A stretch of DNA of 64,000 bases from Verrucomicrobiaceae bacterium (GCA_027487315.1 JAIYDW010000010.1:19933-83932); one strand, 5' to 3'. Shown: positions 42,551-55,600, counted from the stretch's first letter. Notes: generated by a model not told the origin, from the sequence alone. Numbers and translations: made by a program.

Positions 42551-45283
42551 TCATCGTGTCCGTGAAATCAGTGCCTTGCTGCGGTCAGGAAAGCTAACAG
42601 CGGCGGCAGTGGTTTGATCCCGGCTCAGCACATGGGCCATGCCAGTATTACCAGCACCAGTCACATCACGCACAGTCGCAGGGAAGGAGATCGAAGTGAT
42701 CGTGTCGCGGCCAGGAAGGGATAGCAGGCGCTCTCCTTTGCGCAACCGGGGCGTCGGTAGCCAGGGAAAAAGCTGGCTCGGGCTGCCAACGCTAAAGTCG
42801 CCAGTGAGCCAAACAAGGTTGTTGGCGGCAGTCGCCTCGCCGGCGCTGGCGACGAGAGTCACCAGCACGCCATACGCATTCTGAGTCGCGTTGAAGAAGG
42901 GCATATCTACAAGATTGATCGTGCTGATGCGTGCGCCATCACAACCAGGCGCAGCACTGCCTTCCCGCAGAAGAACGTAAGCTTTTGTCGGGTCTCCAGT
43001 GTACAAAAACACCAGGACGCCATCGTTGGCCGCAGTGACACCCGTTCCGCTGACAGTGCCGCGAATGAACACGTCACCAAAATGGTTGATGCCATAGTCC
43101 ATGAAGCGACTCCATTTGAGGACCGTTCCAGTAATCGTATCCCCTTTGCGTGCCGCCATCTTGGTGGCACCGGTGCCACTGGCGTAAACCCATAGCCCCT
43201 GATTGTTCGCCGTCGTAACACCAGCCCCAGCATCGACCTTAAGCGTGCTCAGAAAAAGCACTCGGTCATTGATCGACGACTCCCCAACGAAGGTTGAGTA
43301 CACAGGCGCACTGGTGGGGCTCGGCGGCAGTAATGATCCTGTGCTGCTGTGCGCGGTGTCTCCACTGATGACGATGGCATTGCCATTCCGGAACACGGCG
43401 TTGGGGGAACCGGTCGCCTGCACAAAGGCGTGAAAGACTAAATTGCCCGCGCTCGCACTCGCCGCACGGGGTGAGATCTCTCCAAACTTAGGCGTTAACG
43501 GCAGCGAGGTATTGGTGACACCTTCTTGAGTCAGCCCCGAACCGCCAAAATAGATTCCCGAATCTGACACTGCGGTGACTGCAGGCGTTCCCGTGCCGAG
43601 CTTCAGTTTTAGGGGTTGCGCAAAGGCGAAGGCATCGGAAATGGCTCGAGTCTCATGCAGTGTCAGCGGCACCGGCCCCCCTGCGTACAGCGCCGTGTTT
43701 GCCGCGATCATCTCCCGCAATCGATTGCCGCTATCAAAGGCAAACAGCGAGGTGCCAGTCGGTTTGGTGCCTTTGAAAACGTAGAAGAAGTCATTGTTCT
43801 GAATGGGCCGGGTCACGTTGCTGACCGTGGCGAAATTGGTGAAGGGCGGCACAGACAAGCCGGTGCTGACACCAGATTGCATGCCCAAAGCGGGTGTCGG
43901 CACTCCCGGCAACCCAGTGGTGCTCCACATGCCTTTTTGACGGCCTCCCGAAGTTCCCGCACCGGATAGTGTTGCCACATAACTGCCGCGTGGCGTGGTG
44001 GCCGACAGGCTGGCACAGATTTCCGAAAAGGCGCTGTACTTCGTTGAGGCTGCACCCGGTGCTGACTCTCCACTTTGAGCCACCACATTGATCTTGCCAT
44101 TCTCTGCCAGGAAAGGCCCCGCACGCCACAACGCCCCGCTATCACTAGTAGGCGCATCGAGATAGTGATCACTCGCAATCACCGTGCCATCGCGTCCAAG
44201 TGCAATAGAATTGCCAAACGTGGATACACCCGAGCTACCCGCTGGCGAGAAGCTAGCGAAAACGGTGAAGTCCGGCGCAGTCAGCCAGACACGACCTCGT
44301 CCAGACAGTGCTCTCGGTGCGCTAAGGGCATACTTTTGATCCTTGGTCGCCACCGAACTACCCAAAAACTCAGAAGCTGCGCCGTCGAGCGCCGCAATAG
44401 ACAGAAAGGGCGTGGCGCTACCAATATTGAACAGGACCACTCGGCCAGCACCTGCGCTTCTTTCCGGTGCACCCACCACCAGTCGCTCGGCGTCCATCGC
44501 CACACTCATGCCAAATCGACCCTGATGACCCGGGGGAAGCGGATCGGACAGTGTGGTTACCAAGGCTAGATTGCTTGCATCAAACAACTGCACCACTCCA
44601 TCCGAGGTCGGCGAACCCGGCGCCCCGGCGGCGATCAATCCTTTCCACACGGCCAGACTGGCACCAAGCCAGCGGTTGGAAATACCGCCTGGGACAATCG
44701 CACTCGTCGTGTTGGTCGAGATGCGATGAGTGAAAATACCCCCGGTGTCCGAACCCGCAGAGCCGTCGTAAGATGGTGCACCAACAACAACCAGATCGCC
44801 ATCTGCCGCCACTGCCGTCCCCCATCCAGAGGCAGGATTTGGAGGTGCTGGGGCATCAATTCGCCGAATCAATGCACCCGATGTTAGATTGTAAAGATAG
44901 ACCGCGCCAACTCCGGAAAAGCCCGACACCGACCGCGAGGGCGCACCCACAATCAGCGTATTTCCGGTGATTGCAACGCTGCGGCCAAAGTCGTCTAAGG
45001 CAACGCCATCAGCCGGATAGATTGCCCGAACGAAAGAACCAGTGATCCGGAACACATACACCCCGCCGCATTGGATGTTGCCAGCCGGGCGGACCGCATT
45101 GTAGCTGCCTATCACCATGTAACCTCCGCCAACGGCGACAGTCTGGTTGCTTCCACTACCAATGATTTCGTTGGCATGATTGCCGGGCGGAACCACATAG
45201 GAGGGCGTTGGTGGCAGAACCGCGATAGCCATTCGCGACGAGAAGACTGCCAGACACAGGAATAAAACGAAACGAGCATCCAT
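42551..45283 (-). CDS. Large exported FG-GAP-repeat surface protein
   Basis: From ATG 45283 (MDARFVLFLCLAVFSSRMAIA) a signal peptide precedes about 890 residues. Residues 30-390 are FG-GAP/integrin-like beta-propeller blades, with repeats such as DDFGRSVAITGNTLIVGAPS, SGWGTAVAADGDLVVVGAPS and GRFGMSVAMDAERLVVGAPE. The second half is a series of beta-rich segments (for example KINVVAQSGESAPGAASTKYSAF) of a type seen in long verrucomicrobial surface proteins. No C-terminal anchor or PEP-CTERM tail is visible. Codon use differs from neighbouring minus-strand genes, with more C/T-ending codons. Confidence 0.75.
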   Translation of the reverse strand: MDARFVLFLCLAVFSSRMAIAVLPPTPSYVVPPGNHANEIIGSGSNQTVAVGGGYMVIGSYNAVRPAGNIQCGGVYVFRITGSFVRAIYPADGVALDDFGRSVAITGNTLIVGAPSRSVSGFSGVGAVYLYNLTSGALIRRIDAPAPPNPASGWGTAVAADGDLVVVGAPSYDGSAGSDTGGIFTHRISTNTTSAIVPGGISNRWLGASLAVWKGLIAAGAPGSPTSDGVVQLFDASNLALVTTLSDPLPPGHQGRFGMSVAMDAERLVVGAPERSAGAGRVVLFNIGSATPFLSIAALDGAASEFLGSSVATKDQKYALSAPRALSGRGRVWLTAPDFTVFASFSPAGSSGVSTFGNSIALGRDGTVIASDHYLDAPTSDSGALWRAGPFLAENGKINVVAQSGESAPGAASTKYSAFSEICASLSATTPRGSYVATLSGAGTSGGRQKGMWSTTGLPGVPTPALGMQSGVSTGLSVPPFTNFATVSNVTRPIQNNDFFYVFKGTKPTGTSLFAFDSGNRLREMIAANTALYAGGPVPLTLHETRAISDAFAFAQPLKLKLGTGTPAVTAVSDSGIYFGGSGLTQEGVTNTSLPLTPKFGEISPRAASASAGNLVFHAFVQATGSPNAVFRNGNAIVISGDTAHSSTGSLLPPSPTSAPVYSTFVGESSINDRVLFLSTLKVDAGAGVTTANNQGLWVYASGTGATKMAARKGDTITGTVLKWSRFMDYGINHFGDVFIRGTVSGTGVTAANDGVLVFLYTGDPTKAYVLLREGSAAPGCDGARISTINLVDMPFFNATQNAYGVLVTLVASAGEATAANNLVWLTGDFSVGSPSQLFPWLPTPRLRKGERLLSLPGRDTITSISFPATVRDVTGAGNTGMAHVLSRDQTTAAAVSFPDRSKALISRTR

Positions 45284-45452
45284 AAACCATGAAGAAGTTT
45301 GAATCATGCCGACCAAATAAGCGTCACCCTTTGGAAAGATGATATGACATATTTAAGCCCAATCGTCCATCCATACTTCGCACGCCCCCAAAAACCACTC
45401 CCCCCAACAGAATCCACCAATTCACTCTCTCATCCCATCGGGCCCCCCCGGT

Positions 45453-45490
45453 CCCCCTTGCATCTTGCCCAGAACGGATGAATAGACAGG
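45453..45490 (+). repeat. 38-bp direct repeat, copy 1 (abcF leader)
   Basis: CCCCCTTGCATCTTGCCCAG and the following 18 bp are identical to 46411-46448. Copy 1 lies 100 bp before the gene at 45591, copy 2 ends 3 bp before the abcF start. Confidence 0.85.
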
Positions 45491-45560
45491 GCACAGGTCG
45501 CACCAAAAAAGCGTTGCCAACGCTCTCAACATCTACCAGAGCGCGGACACGCCGCTCTGA
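45491..45560 (+). pseudogene. Vestigial copy of the abcF 5' end
   Basis: After the exact 38-bp repeat the similarity continues in decayed form: AAAAAAGCGTTGCCAACGCT here against GAAAAACGTTACCAAAGCCT in abcF, and TACCAGAGCGCGGACACG against TTCCAGGGCGCGAACATG. The ATG, several bases and the frame are lost. It looks like the remains of a duplicated abcF start left upstream of the gene at 45591. Confidence 0.5.
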
Positions 45561-45590
45561 GTCTCCAACGGCATTCCAAATTCAAAGAAT

Positions 45591-46376
45591 ATGTTCAATC
45601 AACTGATCCCATTCTTGATCGTCTGGTGCACAGCTCTCACCTCTCGCGCTGACTACCTTCTCATTGAGAACAAGTGCGAATCCAACTTGAGGCTAGCCAC
45701 GCTCTATTTGTATTCCCGGTCAGAGAATCATTTGGATTCATTCTTTTTGGGCTCCATCAAGCAAAACGACTCGCTCCTTTTGACTCTACCCAAGTCTAAA
45801 AAATATGATTTTGACGCTCTGGTTGGGTTCGCTCATCTACATGAACAGTCTTTTAGGACCATCCCACCAGACGATGCCGAAGTTGCTCCCCCATCCCCAT
45901 TGGATGGCAAATTTTTCCGGTGCACCATCCATTCGGACATGACTGCTTCGATTTCAAAAATCAATGCCACCGAGTTCAAATGGGATGGCAAAATGAGATG
46001 GCCAATCGAAAACGTTTCACTTTCTGGATTGGTTCACAACCCGGACGTCGAACGCCTCTTGCCCCAGTCCCTAGCCGAAGAAGATAAACTACTGGAGCGC
46101 CTCCGAAGTCAATGGGAAGTGGCACTCCCAAAAACGGTTGAGTCATTCACATTTGACCAATTCGATCGTTATCGATATGGCTATCGGGTTGGATGGTATA
46201 GCGCTGTCCTTTCCGAGATCGATAAAGACAACTGGGTTTTGGATTCGTTGTACGAAGAATTCGGCGACTCTAGAAAGGATGCGCTGTCGGACTCAACTCG
46301 CACCTCGCTCTTAAGAGCTCTCGAATCAGGATTTATTGATGGTCGCTCATCGGGTCTAAAGAGATTAGGCCGCTAA
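45591..46376 (+). CDS. Exported hypothetical protein lying between the duplicated abcF leaders
   Basis: A 261-residue protein with a signal peptide (LIPFLIVWCTALTSRADY). The mature part has no family I recognise. The N-terminal half is beta-rich (LRLATLYLYSRSENHLDSFFLGSIKQ) and the C-terminal third is helical and acidic with aromatic residues (YRYGYRVGWYSAVLSEIDKD). Composition is AT-richer and codon use less C-biased than in the neighbouring plus-strand genes such as abcF, which is one sign of insertion. It is flanked by a 38-bp direct repeat. Confidence 0.6.
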   Translation: MFNQLIPFLIVWCTALTSRADYLLIENKCESNLRLATLYLYSRSENHLDSFFLGSIKQNDSLLLTLPKSKKYDFDALVGFAHLHEQSFRTIPPDDAEVAPPSPLDGKFFRCTIHSDMTASISKINATEFKWDGKMRWPIENVSLSGLVHNPDVERLLPQSLAEEDKLLERLRSQWEVALPKTVESFTFDQFDRYRYGYRVGWYSAVLSEIDKDNWVLDSLYEEFGDSRKDALSDSTRTSLLRALESGFIDGRSSGLKRLGR

Positions 46377-46410
46377 CTTCTGAATACAACGTCCCACCCT
46401 CCCCCCGCTC

Positions 46411-46448
46411 CCCCCTTGCATCTTGCCCAGAACGGATGAATAGACAGG
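46411..46448 (+). repeat. 38-bp direct repeat, copy 2 (functional abcF leader)
   Basis: Identical to 45453-45490. It includes the region just before the abcF start codon, with a GACAGG that can serve as a weak ribosome-binding site. It sits 34 bp after the gene at 45591. Confidence 0.85.
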
Positions 46449-46451
46449 CAC

Positions 46452-48062
<1,611 letters not shown>

Positions 48063-48065
48063 CGC

Positions 48066-48941
48066 CTACCTCCCCAAAACCCAAAGCAACGTACCCGCTG
48101 CGATCAGCACCGCATCCACACAGCAGCGGTAAGCGATCGCTGACAGCCGTGATCGCTTCCGATGAATCATAACCATCGCGGCCACCCCCACCAAAACCGC
48201 CAGCGCTAGCAGACGCAACGGCCTCACCTCTTCCACCACCGGCAACCAAACCAAGAAAACGCCGCCCACTGTCAAAAAACCCACCAACCCATAGGCATGC
48301 CCCAAAAGCCGGCCCGCCGCGGAATCCACCAACGCTCGCTCCACAATCGCCAAGCCCAAAAGATTGATCGCAAACAACCCCGTCAGTAACGACTGACCTG
48401 TCAAAAACGCCCAATCCGGATAGCGATGTTCACTCGTGTTCACACTCGCGAAGACCCCCAGTGCAAACAGCGCCGCCGCCGCCAGAGCCTTGGGCACTTC
48501 CCTCTCATCCGCCCCCCTTGTCTTCGACCCTAAAATCTGCCACCCCAAATAACCGACCACCAGCCCCCCCACCATCAAACAATGCCTCATCAAAAACTCA
48601 GGCAGCCGAAACATCGCCAGCCACCCAACCACCCCCAAAAAAAGCGGTAACCCCACCCACCCCAACCATCTCTGGTATCGCGCGCAAAACGCATGCCGCG
48701 CCGTCCACGGCACCGCAGGATCCCACCGCCTGGCATCCAGCGTCCGATCCACCAAATAAATCCCCCACACCATCAATCCCAAACCCGCATACACCTCAGG
48801 CATCAATTTCAACCCATGAACCTTCGCCAACGCCCCCAGCCAAACCAACGCCACCAAAGGCGCCTCCAAACTCAACCTCTGCGGCCACTCCCAAATGAAA
48901 ACTGGGGGTGAATCGCTCTGAGCACTTCGATTCTTGAACAT
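48066..48941 (-). CDS. UbiA-like integral membrane protein
   Basis: A 291-residue protein with seven to nine hydrophobic segments. The early YLVDRTLDARR segment resembles the Asp-rich DxxxD-type motif of UbiA prenyltransferases, but the second Asp motif (YxxxKDxxD) is not visible. It could be a degenerate member used in lipid or quinone metabolism, or an unrelated membrane protein. It is convergent with abcF, 3 bp apart, and lies downstream of the sigma factor gene on the same strand. Confidence 0.5.
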   Translation of the reverse strand: MFKNRSAQSDSPPVFIWEWPQRLSLEAPLVALVWLGALAKVHGLKLMPEVYAGLGLMVWGIYLVDRTLDARRWDPAVPWTARHAFCARYQRWLGWVGLPLFLGVVGWLAMFRLPEFLMRHCLMVGGLVVGYLGWQILGSKTRGADEREVPKALAAAALFALGVFASVNTSEHRYPDWAFLTGQSLLTGLFAINLLGLAIVERALVDSAAGRLLGHAYGLVGFLTVGGVFLVWLPVVEEVRPLRLLALAVLVGVAAMVMIHRKRSRLSAIAYRCCVDAVLIAAGTLLWVLGR

Positions 48942-49005
48942 CTCCCACCCTTCCAGCCACCGCCCAGGGATTCAACCAGAACTCCCTCAGCCACCCATCC
49001 TTCCC

Positions 49006-49647
49006 TCAGCCTCCCGCTGCCGCCGCCTCAAACAAGGCTTCCTTGACCAACCGTTCACTCTCCTGTCCACCCGCTTCCAACAAAACAAACTCCCGAAGTC
49101 GTAGCCGGGCCCGGTAAAGCGCCACACGGACCCGCCCAGTCCGCGTCCCGCCTTCCTCAAAAGTGGGCGATCCAAACAAGGCTTCCTCGATCAGACGCCA
49201 TTGCCGCTCATTGACCGTCACTCGAAGCCGCTCCAAACTGCGCCCCAGCAAACCCGTCACCCATTTTCGATCCTGTCTAGAAACTGGTGTCTCATAGGAC
49301 GCCAATTCCTCTCCGTTCTCTATCATGAGGTCCAAAGACGAAGCTGTGTAACCCGCACCACGACCCGCTGATCTCCGATGTCGATGAAAATTGCTCGTCA
49401 TCCATTTCAAAGTCTTCCTCAAAACGATCTTTTGCCTTTCAACCGGCTGGGTGCTCAACATCGGTAGCATGCCCCTCTTGAATAACCTCAAGAAAAGCTC
49501 CTGTACCAAATCCTTCGCATCCTCCAAATCGCATCCCCCACGGATCGCTAGCCCCACGAGGTCTCCATGATGATCCCGATACAACTGCTCCCACCCCGCT
49601 TCCATCTCAGCGGGTTCATCGCGGCACTGTTCAAAAACCGATAGCAT
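49006..49647 (-). CDS. ECF-type sigma factor
   Basis: A 213-residue sigma-70 family protein. Region 2 is seen in LYRDHHGDLVGLAIRGGCDLEDAKDLVQELFLRLF, with the DA-DLVQ-LF core recognition helix. Region 4 is in TGLLGRSLERLRVTVNERQWRLIEEALFG followed by TRTGRVRVALYRARLRLREFV. The domain structure fits the ECF class common in Verrucomicrobiota and Planctomycetota. No anti-sigma gene is adjacent. It starts 35 bp after the stop of the giant surface-protein gene on the same strand and may be co-transcribed with it. Confidence 0.85.
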   Translation of the reverse strand: MLSVFEQCRDEPAEMEAGWEQLYRDHHGDLVGLAIRGGCDLEDAKDLVQELFLRLFKRGMLPMLSTQPVERQKIVLRKTLKWMTSNFHRHRRSAGRGAGYTASSLDLMIENGEELASYETPVSRQDRKWVTGLLGRSLERLRVTVNERQWRLIEEALFGSPTFEEGGTRTGRVRVALYRARLRLREFVLLEAGGQESERLVKEALFEAAAAGG

Positions 49648-49682
49648 GGACCAATCAATTGAAGCTCCAACTTCTCAACTGC

Positions 49683-52600
49683 TCACGGTGCGTCGACGAG
49701 TTCCAACTGGAAGAACTTCGGAGCCGATCCGCTAGCCAGGACACGGTAACGATAAGTCGTCTCACCTCCAGACGTGATCACACTGATCACTTCATAGTCA
49801 GTCCCCTCAACCGCATCCCGCCAGTTCACCAGATTGCCCGTCACCCGCAACACGCCCGAGTAGACCGACGTGCTGTTCACCGCGAACTGCAGCTCCAAGT
49901 CAGGACCATTTTGCACCAGCGCGGGTAGATTTCCTCTATCACCGCCATCATTCGGATTCTGGTTGAAGAAGTACTCAAGGATGTTGGCAGTGCCATCGTT
50001 ATCGGTGTCCCCCACCAAACCTCCAGACGTGTAGCCATTCAAACTGAGCCAAGCCGCGAAGGTGGCGGGACCCTGAAGAACGGTGTCGGTGCGAACAGCC
50101 GTGCTTTGGATACGGGTGTCAAGCGCGGGAGCAGTCTCGGCGATGTCAAAGGCGGTGGCCGGTGTGGCATAGCGGCTTTGCAGGTAGCTTGAGAGAGCGG
50201 CCTGCTCACCGAGGACGTTCACTGGAACGTTAGCGGCACTAGAGAAGTCGAGATCCTCATTCACTGCTGAAGACAGCGATCCGTTGTTCAGCAGGTAGCG
50301 GAAGTTGTCCGCATTTGCACGAAACGGATAGCCGTCTCCGCCTACCGCGTTCGCGCCGCTTGGTGAAGCCGTATTGCCAGCAAGGAAGTTCATCGTCACC
50401 AGGGTGATAAGAGCGGGGGCATCAGCACGAACTGCGCCACCCGAAACCACGCGGCCTGTGATGTTATCGTTTTCATCTACCAACACGATGCTCTGCACGC
50501 GTGAGCCTGCGGTCGCACTCGGATTGTAGGAGAACCGGATGCCACCGACTTGCGGGAAGCGGCCCTGGGTGCCTAACAGGAAAACACCGTGTTCAAGGAT
50601 GGCCTTGAGACCGGCTGGCGTCGTATCGCAGACCATGAGGCTGTTGTTGAAACGAAGCGAGTTCTCGATATCAAGCAGCGAAACAGCTCCGGCGGGTTTG
50701 CTTGCGCTCGGATTGGCAATCGGCGGCGTTTTTGCACCGCTGACCACGTCAACCGCTCCGATGGATGAGCGGATGCCGCCGCCGTTTTTGAATCCAACGA
50801 TGTGTGTTGCAGATGGCAGTGCTGTCCTAGCCGCAGAGATCATCGAGTCGGCCGCGATGTCTCCCAGGTTGGTCTGTTGGTTGCGGATGATGTTACGCTC
50901 GCCTTCGAGGTAAACATCGGTGTAACCACGAACATCTCCGTCTTTGGCGCTGATGACAGCTTGCACGGCATCGGTAAGCAGTTTCACTTTCGTGCCTTTG
51001 GTATTGGCCGCGAACGCGGTGGTAGCCAGATTTCCAACGGTGGTGTTCCAGGCTGCGGCAACATTGGCATCAGTGGCGGCATAAGCACCATTTTCGCCGA
51101 TGTTTGCCGTGAGGTTAGGAACGATCAGCACGCCATCTGCATCGAAGTCTGCGACGAGACGACCGAGGTAGGTGAACTCGTTATCAGTGTTGACGATGAC
51201 GGTTGGCAGGCCATCCGAACCCGCGGTGTAAATCGGGTAGTTGCCAGCGAAGTCAGCGGTGTGCCCGGTGAACAGGGCTGGAACGTCGTTGGAATCGCCA
51301 AGGCGGGTGTTGGAACCAGCAGCAAGGATGATGTCCACACCGTTCAGCAGCGGAGCGAGCTGCTGCTCAAAGGTGATCTGCTGAAGGTGAGCCATGAGGA
51401 TGACTTTATCCACACCTTCGGATTTAAGCTCATCAATGGCAGGTTGAATCTGAGAAGCCAGAAGCGCCATGTTATTCGTCTCAAGGCCGTCTCCCACGAA
51501 GCCTTTCACCTCGACACCGCCTGTGGAAGAGATGCTTTCGAGGATCTGGGTGGTGACGGCAACGAGACCAATCTTTTCACCGCCTTTGGTGATTACCACA
51601 GCGGGTGCGATGCGGCCGTTGAGCGTGTTGGCTTCGGGAATCAGTGATGTCGAGTTACCGCTGAGCGTGTTGGTGAAGCGACCTGAGATATCCGCGTCTC
51701 CAGAGAACTCAAGGTTGGCGGAGAGGTAGGGGAATGTCGCTCCGACCCAGCCACTTCCTGGCTGGAATGCATCGCGGAAGACTCGAGTACCGAGGTCGAA
51801 CTCATGGTTACCGATGGTTGAGGCTTCCACACCGATGAGGTTGTGGATGGCGATGTCGACGGCGGCGGTCGGATGATTGAATGAGGAGAGTAAACTCATG
51901 GTAGAACCCGTGACCGTATTGAGCTCGTCACGCACGGAGATATCGGTGCCGCCCGCGATGAAAGGGCCGGGGATGAAGTTGTCACCACCTGCGAGGATGA
52001 GGGTGTTCGGGTAGGTGTTGTCGAAACCATCCACCAGCGCAGCGAGGTTTGGCGCGGTTTGTGAGGCGAGCAGACCAGCCTCCGCATCGGCGAGGTGGAG
52101 GAGTTGGAGTTTGAAGTCAGTCGGCTGACCGATCTCGAAGATCGTGAGGGTAGGTTGCAGCCCGGTGTCAGCTTCATTGGCGACCAGCAAGAGTGGTTTA
52201 CCAGAGGGACTGTCTGCGGCCTCAATGACGACTAGACCTTCCGGCCTGAAGTCACCCGTCCGTTGGAATCCGGCGGCGAAGGTCGGGGAGAGAGGGTTAG
52301 TGACATCGAAGGCGAGCGTCATGTTCGCGCGCTCCAGGCCGACAAAGGCAAAGGTGCGTGCGCCGATTTTCGCCACGGTGACACCTTCAGGCTCCTGGCC
52401 TTTGGCATCACTGCGTCCGTCATCAAACAGAGCTGGAAACTGCGAAGCGACGATCATTTCGATCATGTCGCCGCTGTCGTAGATGCGTGCGCCTGACGAA
52501 TTGTAGATTGAGAACGAGCGACCGCCGTAGCTGAGGATGCGATCAACATCACCGTCGGGGACAAGGTCTGTATCGCCCCGCAGGCCAGGGAGGTTTGAGA

Positions 52601-55600
52601 CAACCAAACGGCCTAGGCTGGCCGGAGTCTTGAGAGTGCTTTCCGTTGGAAAGGTCGCGTTGTCCAGATCATAACCGGCGGCAGATACCGTGGTCGTCTC
52701 GTTCGGAGCGATGAAGTCATTGCGATCGTCACCTTCGTTGGCGGAGACATAGTAGGTCTGCCCGCCGACTTGGTAAGAGGCAACTGCATCCGGCATGTAG
52801 AGACCGAAGACTGGATTGCCAGTGGTGAGATTAACAATGCCTGTAGTCCCACCCGCTGCGTCCCGGTCGCTGAAATCGTAACTGCCGGTGGAGAAGTCTT
52901 TTTCACCGAGTGCCAAGACGGAATCGAAGGTGGCGGTGGCGATATCGAGGATGGCTACCGCGTTGGCCTCTTGGAGCGTGACCATGGCCTTGGTGCCGTC
53001 TGGCGAAATCGCGAAACATTCCGGTTCAAAATCGGTGGAAGGCACGCCATCATCGAAAATGCGAACGCCAGCTGCTTTGAGTGCGGCGGTTTGCGAATCA
53101 AAGGACGCGAAGTTGGCGGTTTGAACCGTTCCGGGAGTGCCAGCAGCATTCACAGGGATGATGCTCACGCTTCCTTGCGCAGCATCCGGCACAGCGGCCT
53201 CGATGGTAACCTCCGGTGTGGAAAGCTCACCTTCGTTGCAAACCAGCAACTTGGTGCCGTCCGGAGTGAAGGCGATGTGATCAGGAACGACTCCGACAAT
53301 GGCGGAGCCGATCAGAGCCCCAGTCGCAGCATTGAGGAAAACCACGTGGCCGTTGTTGGTTTTAGGATTATTAATGATCGCCGCTGCGAGGATGCTTGGA
53401 TTTCCACCGGTGCCTTTGCGGACGGAGATGGAGGAAACATCGTTGCTGGTCAGACCAGAGACACCAAGCGTGGAGGGCACGATGGTAGAGATGAATGCAG
53501 GAGTGGAAGGATTAATGAGGTCGACCACTTGAATACCAGTGCCCGAAGAAGCAAATGCACGCTTGGAAGCTGGGTCGAAGGCTGGGATTTCTGATCCATT
53601 AAGAGAGATGGTGCCCTTCAGTGTTGCGGTGATAGCGCCGCTCGCAGGATAGGCCACGTCGTCGTTGGTGATCGTGCCCGAAGCAGAAGCCGTCGTCAGC
53701 ACGATCGAGCCGGTGGTGTTCACCACGTTCGAGAGCGTGATCGTGACCGTCTCATTGCTTTCGAAGGTGGTGTCGCCATTGATCGTGATGTCGATATTCT
53801 GCGAAGCGCTGCCGCCATTCGTGAAGGTCAGCGTGCCGCTGGCGAGCGCGACGTAATCGGTGCCGGAGGTCGCCGTTCCGCCTGTGACGGCGTATTGGAC
53901 TGTGAAGGCCGTCGCGGTGTTGGTCCGGGTCACGGGCAGGCTCAGCGTCACCGTGCCGCTGTTGCCTTCGGTAACGGAGGCAGCGGCGATCGAGACTTCA
54001 CCGGGGCTGCCGGTGGTGAACGCTGTGGTGCTGAAGGGTAGGTAGGTCGTGCCGTCGCCGGCGCCGATCGTGTCCCAGTTGGTGGCTTTGTTGGCGATAA
54101 GCGGCAGGTAACCCGAAAACGCCGCCTCGCCGCTGCGCAGGCCTTTATAACGCATGCCGTCGTCGTCGTTCACGAAGATGATCGCCGTGCCCGCGGCTTC
54201 CGACAGACCCGTGCCTGTGATCGAATAGCCGGCACCCGCTTCGTCTTCGTTCGCAATCAAGCCGAGGAAGGTGGCGGGAACGGGCATCAGGTTGCCATTG
54301 ACAACGGCATCGGTCGCCACGGTGCCAGCCAGGGCACCCGTGCCCTGGAAGGCGAAGATCGACTCATCGCTGTTGCCCATGCCAGCGTTGTTGTTCGCGT
54401 CACCCACGCCGATGAGCGTGCCGAGATTCGAGGTCGCCGTCCCGGCAAACACGGTGGAAAGATTGTCGAGAGTGACGATCGTGCCGGCGGCGACGTTGCT
54501 CGTCGCCACCCAGAGGTAGCAGCACTCCGTGTAGGTGGCCCAGTTGGTGCCGTTCCACTCTTCATCGGTGAAAAAGATCACGGTGTTCTGGGGAATGGCG
54601 GTCAGGGCGGCGAAGGCGAGGTTGTCATCGCCATCGGCGTTGAACCCGGTGAATGCGATGGACCCGGCGGCCAGCACAGCGCTTGACTGACGGACGACGG
54701 TGATTGTGTAGGTCTTAGTGGTCGTCGCATCCTGCGCGGTCACCACCGTGGTGATCGTATTGATGCCCTCGTTCAGGGAAATGCCGCCGCTCGGATTGCC
54801 GGAGGTTACCAGGTTGCCTCCAACTGTCACGGTCGCACCTCCGTTCGCCGTTGTCGGCGTCACGGTCAGGGTGCTGGTGGCATTGGGAACCACTTGCACA
54901 TAGGTGAGGACCGCCGGGTCGAACACTCGGGAGTAGGCACCGGTGCTCAACACGAGACTGGTAAGATTCGCGTTCGTGTTCGCCGTGATGTCGCCCGTGA
55001 GACCGATTGGCTGGGTCAGGCTGTAGTTGCCCGCGTTCGCTCCGGCAAGCATGCTGGTCGATGTGACTGCGATTCCGCTACCAGGGCCGGCGGTTTCGAA
55101 ATTGCCCGTGCCGACTAGCGTTACCACGTCCGGCGCAATGACGCCAACGAGCGTGCCGGTGATCGTCGCGGTGGTGGTACCATCGAACGGCTTCGCCGTC
55201 ACTGCGGCGCCCGTGATCGTCAGTGCCTTGGCCGTAATGTCGGCCGTCAACCCGGTTGGCTGCGTCAGCGTGTAGTTCGGTGCCGCCGTGCCCGCGAGGG
55301 TGTAGCCGGTCACAGTGATCGGCTTCGCTTCACCCACGAGAAGGTCGGCAAAGGTTGAGGCCGGCGTGCCAGCCAGCGAGACATCGTCGGAACCAACGAT
55401 ACCGACCAGCGCTGGCGTGCCGGTGAAGGAAGCGGTGTTACTGCGGTCGTATTCCTTGTCCTCACCCGAGAGACCGGAGATCGTCAGGTTCTTCGCAGCA
55501 ACCGTGCTGGGGACGGTCGCGACGTTTACCGAGGTCGCTCCCGTGGTGGTGCAGACGATATTGCCGGAGTGCGGCGAGCCCGTCACCGGAGCCGTCGCCG

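Noticed and set aside
42210-42617. 135-codon plus-strand ORF
   Set aside because: No ribosome-binding site, motif or signal peptide, and it runs into the FG-GAP gene on the other strand. Kept as intergenic.
45458-45487. Sigma-70 promoter within the 38-bp repeat
   Set aside because: TTGCAT with a 17-nt spacer leads only to AATAGA, too weak as a -10 element. The repeat is better explained as a duplicated gene leader.
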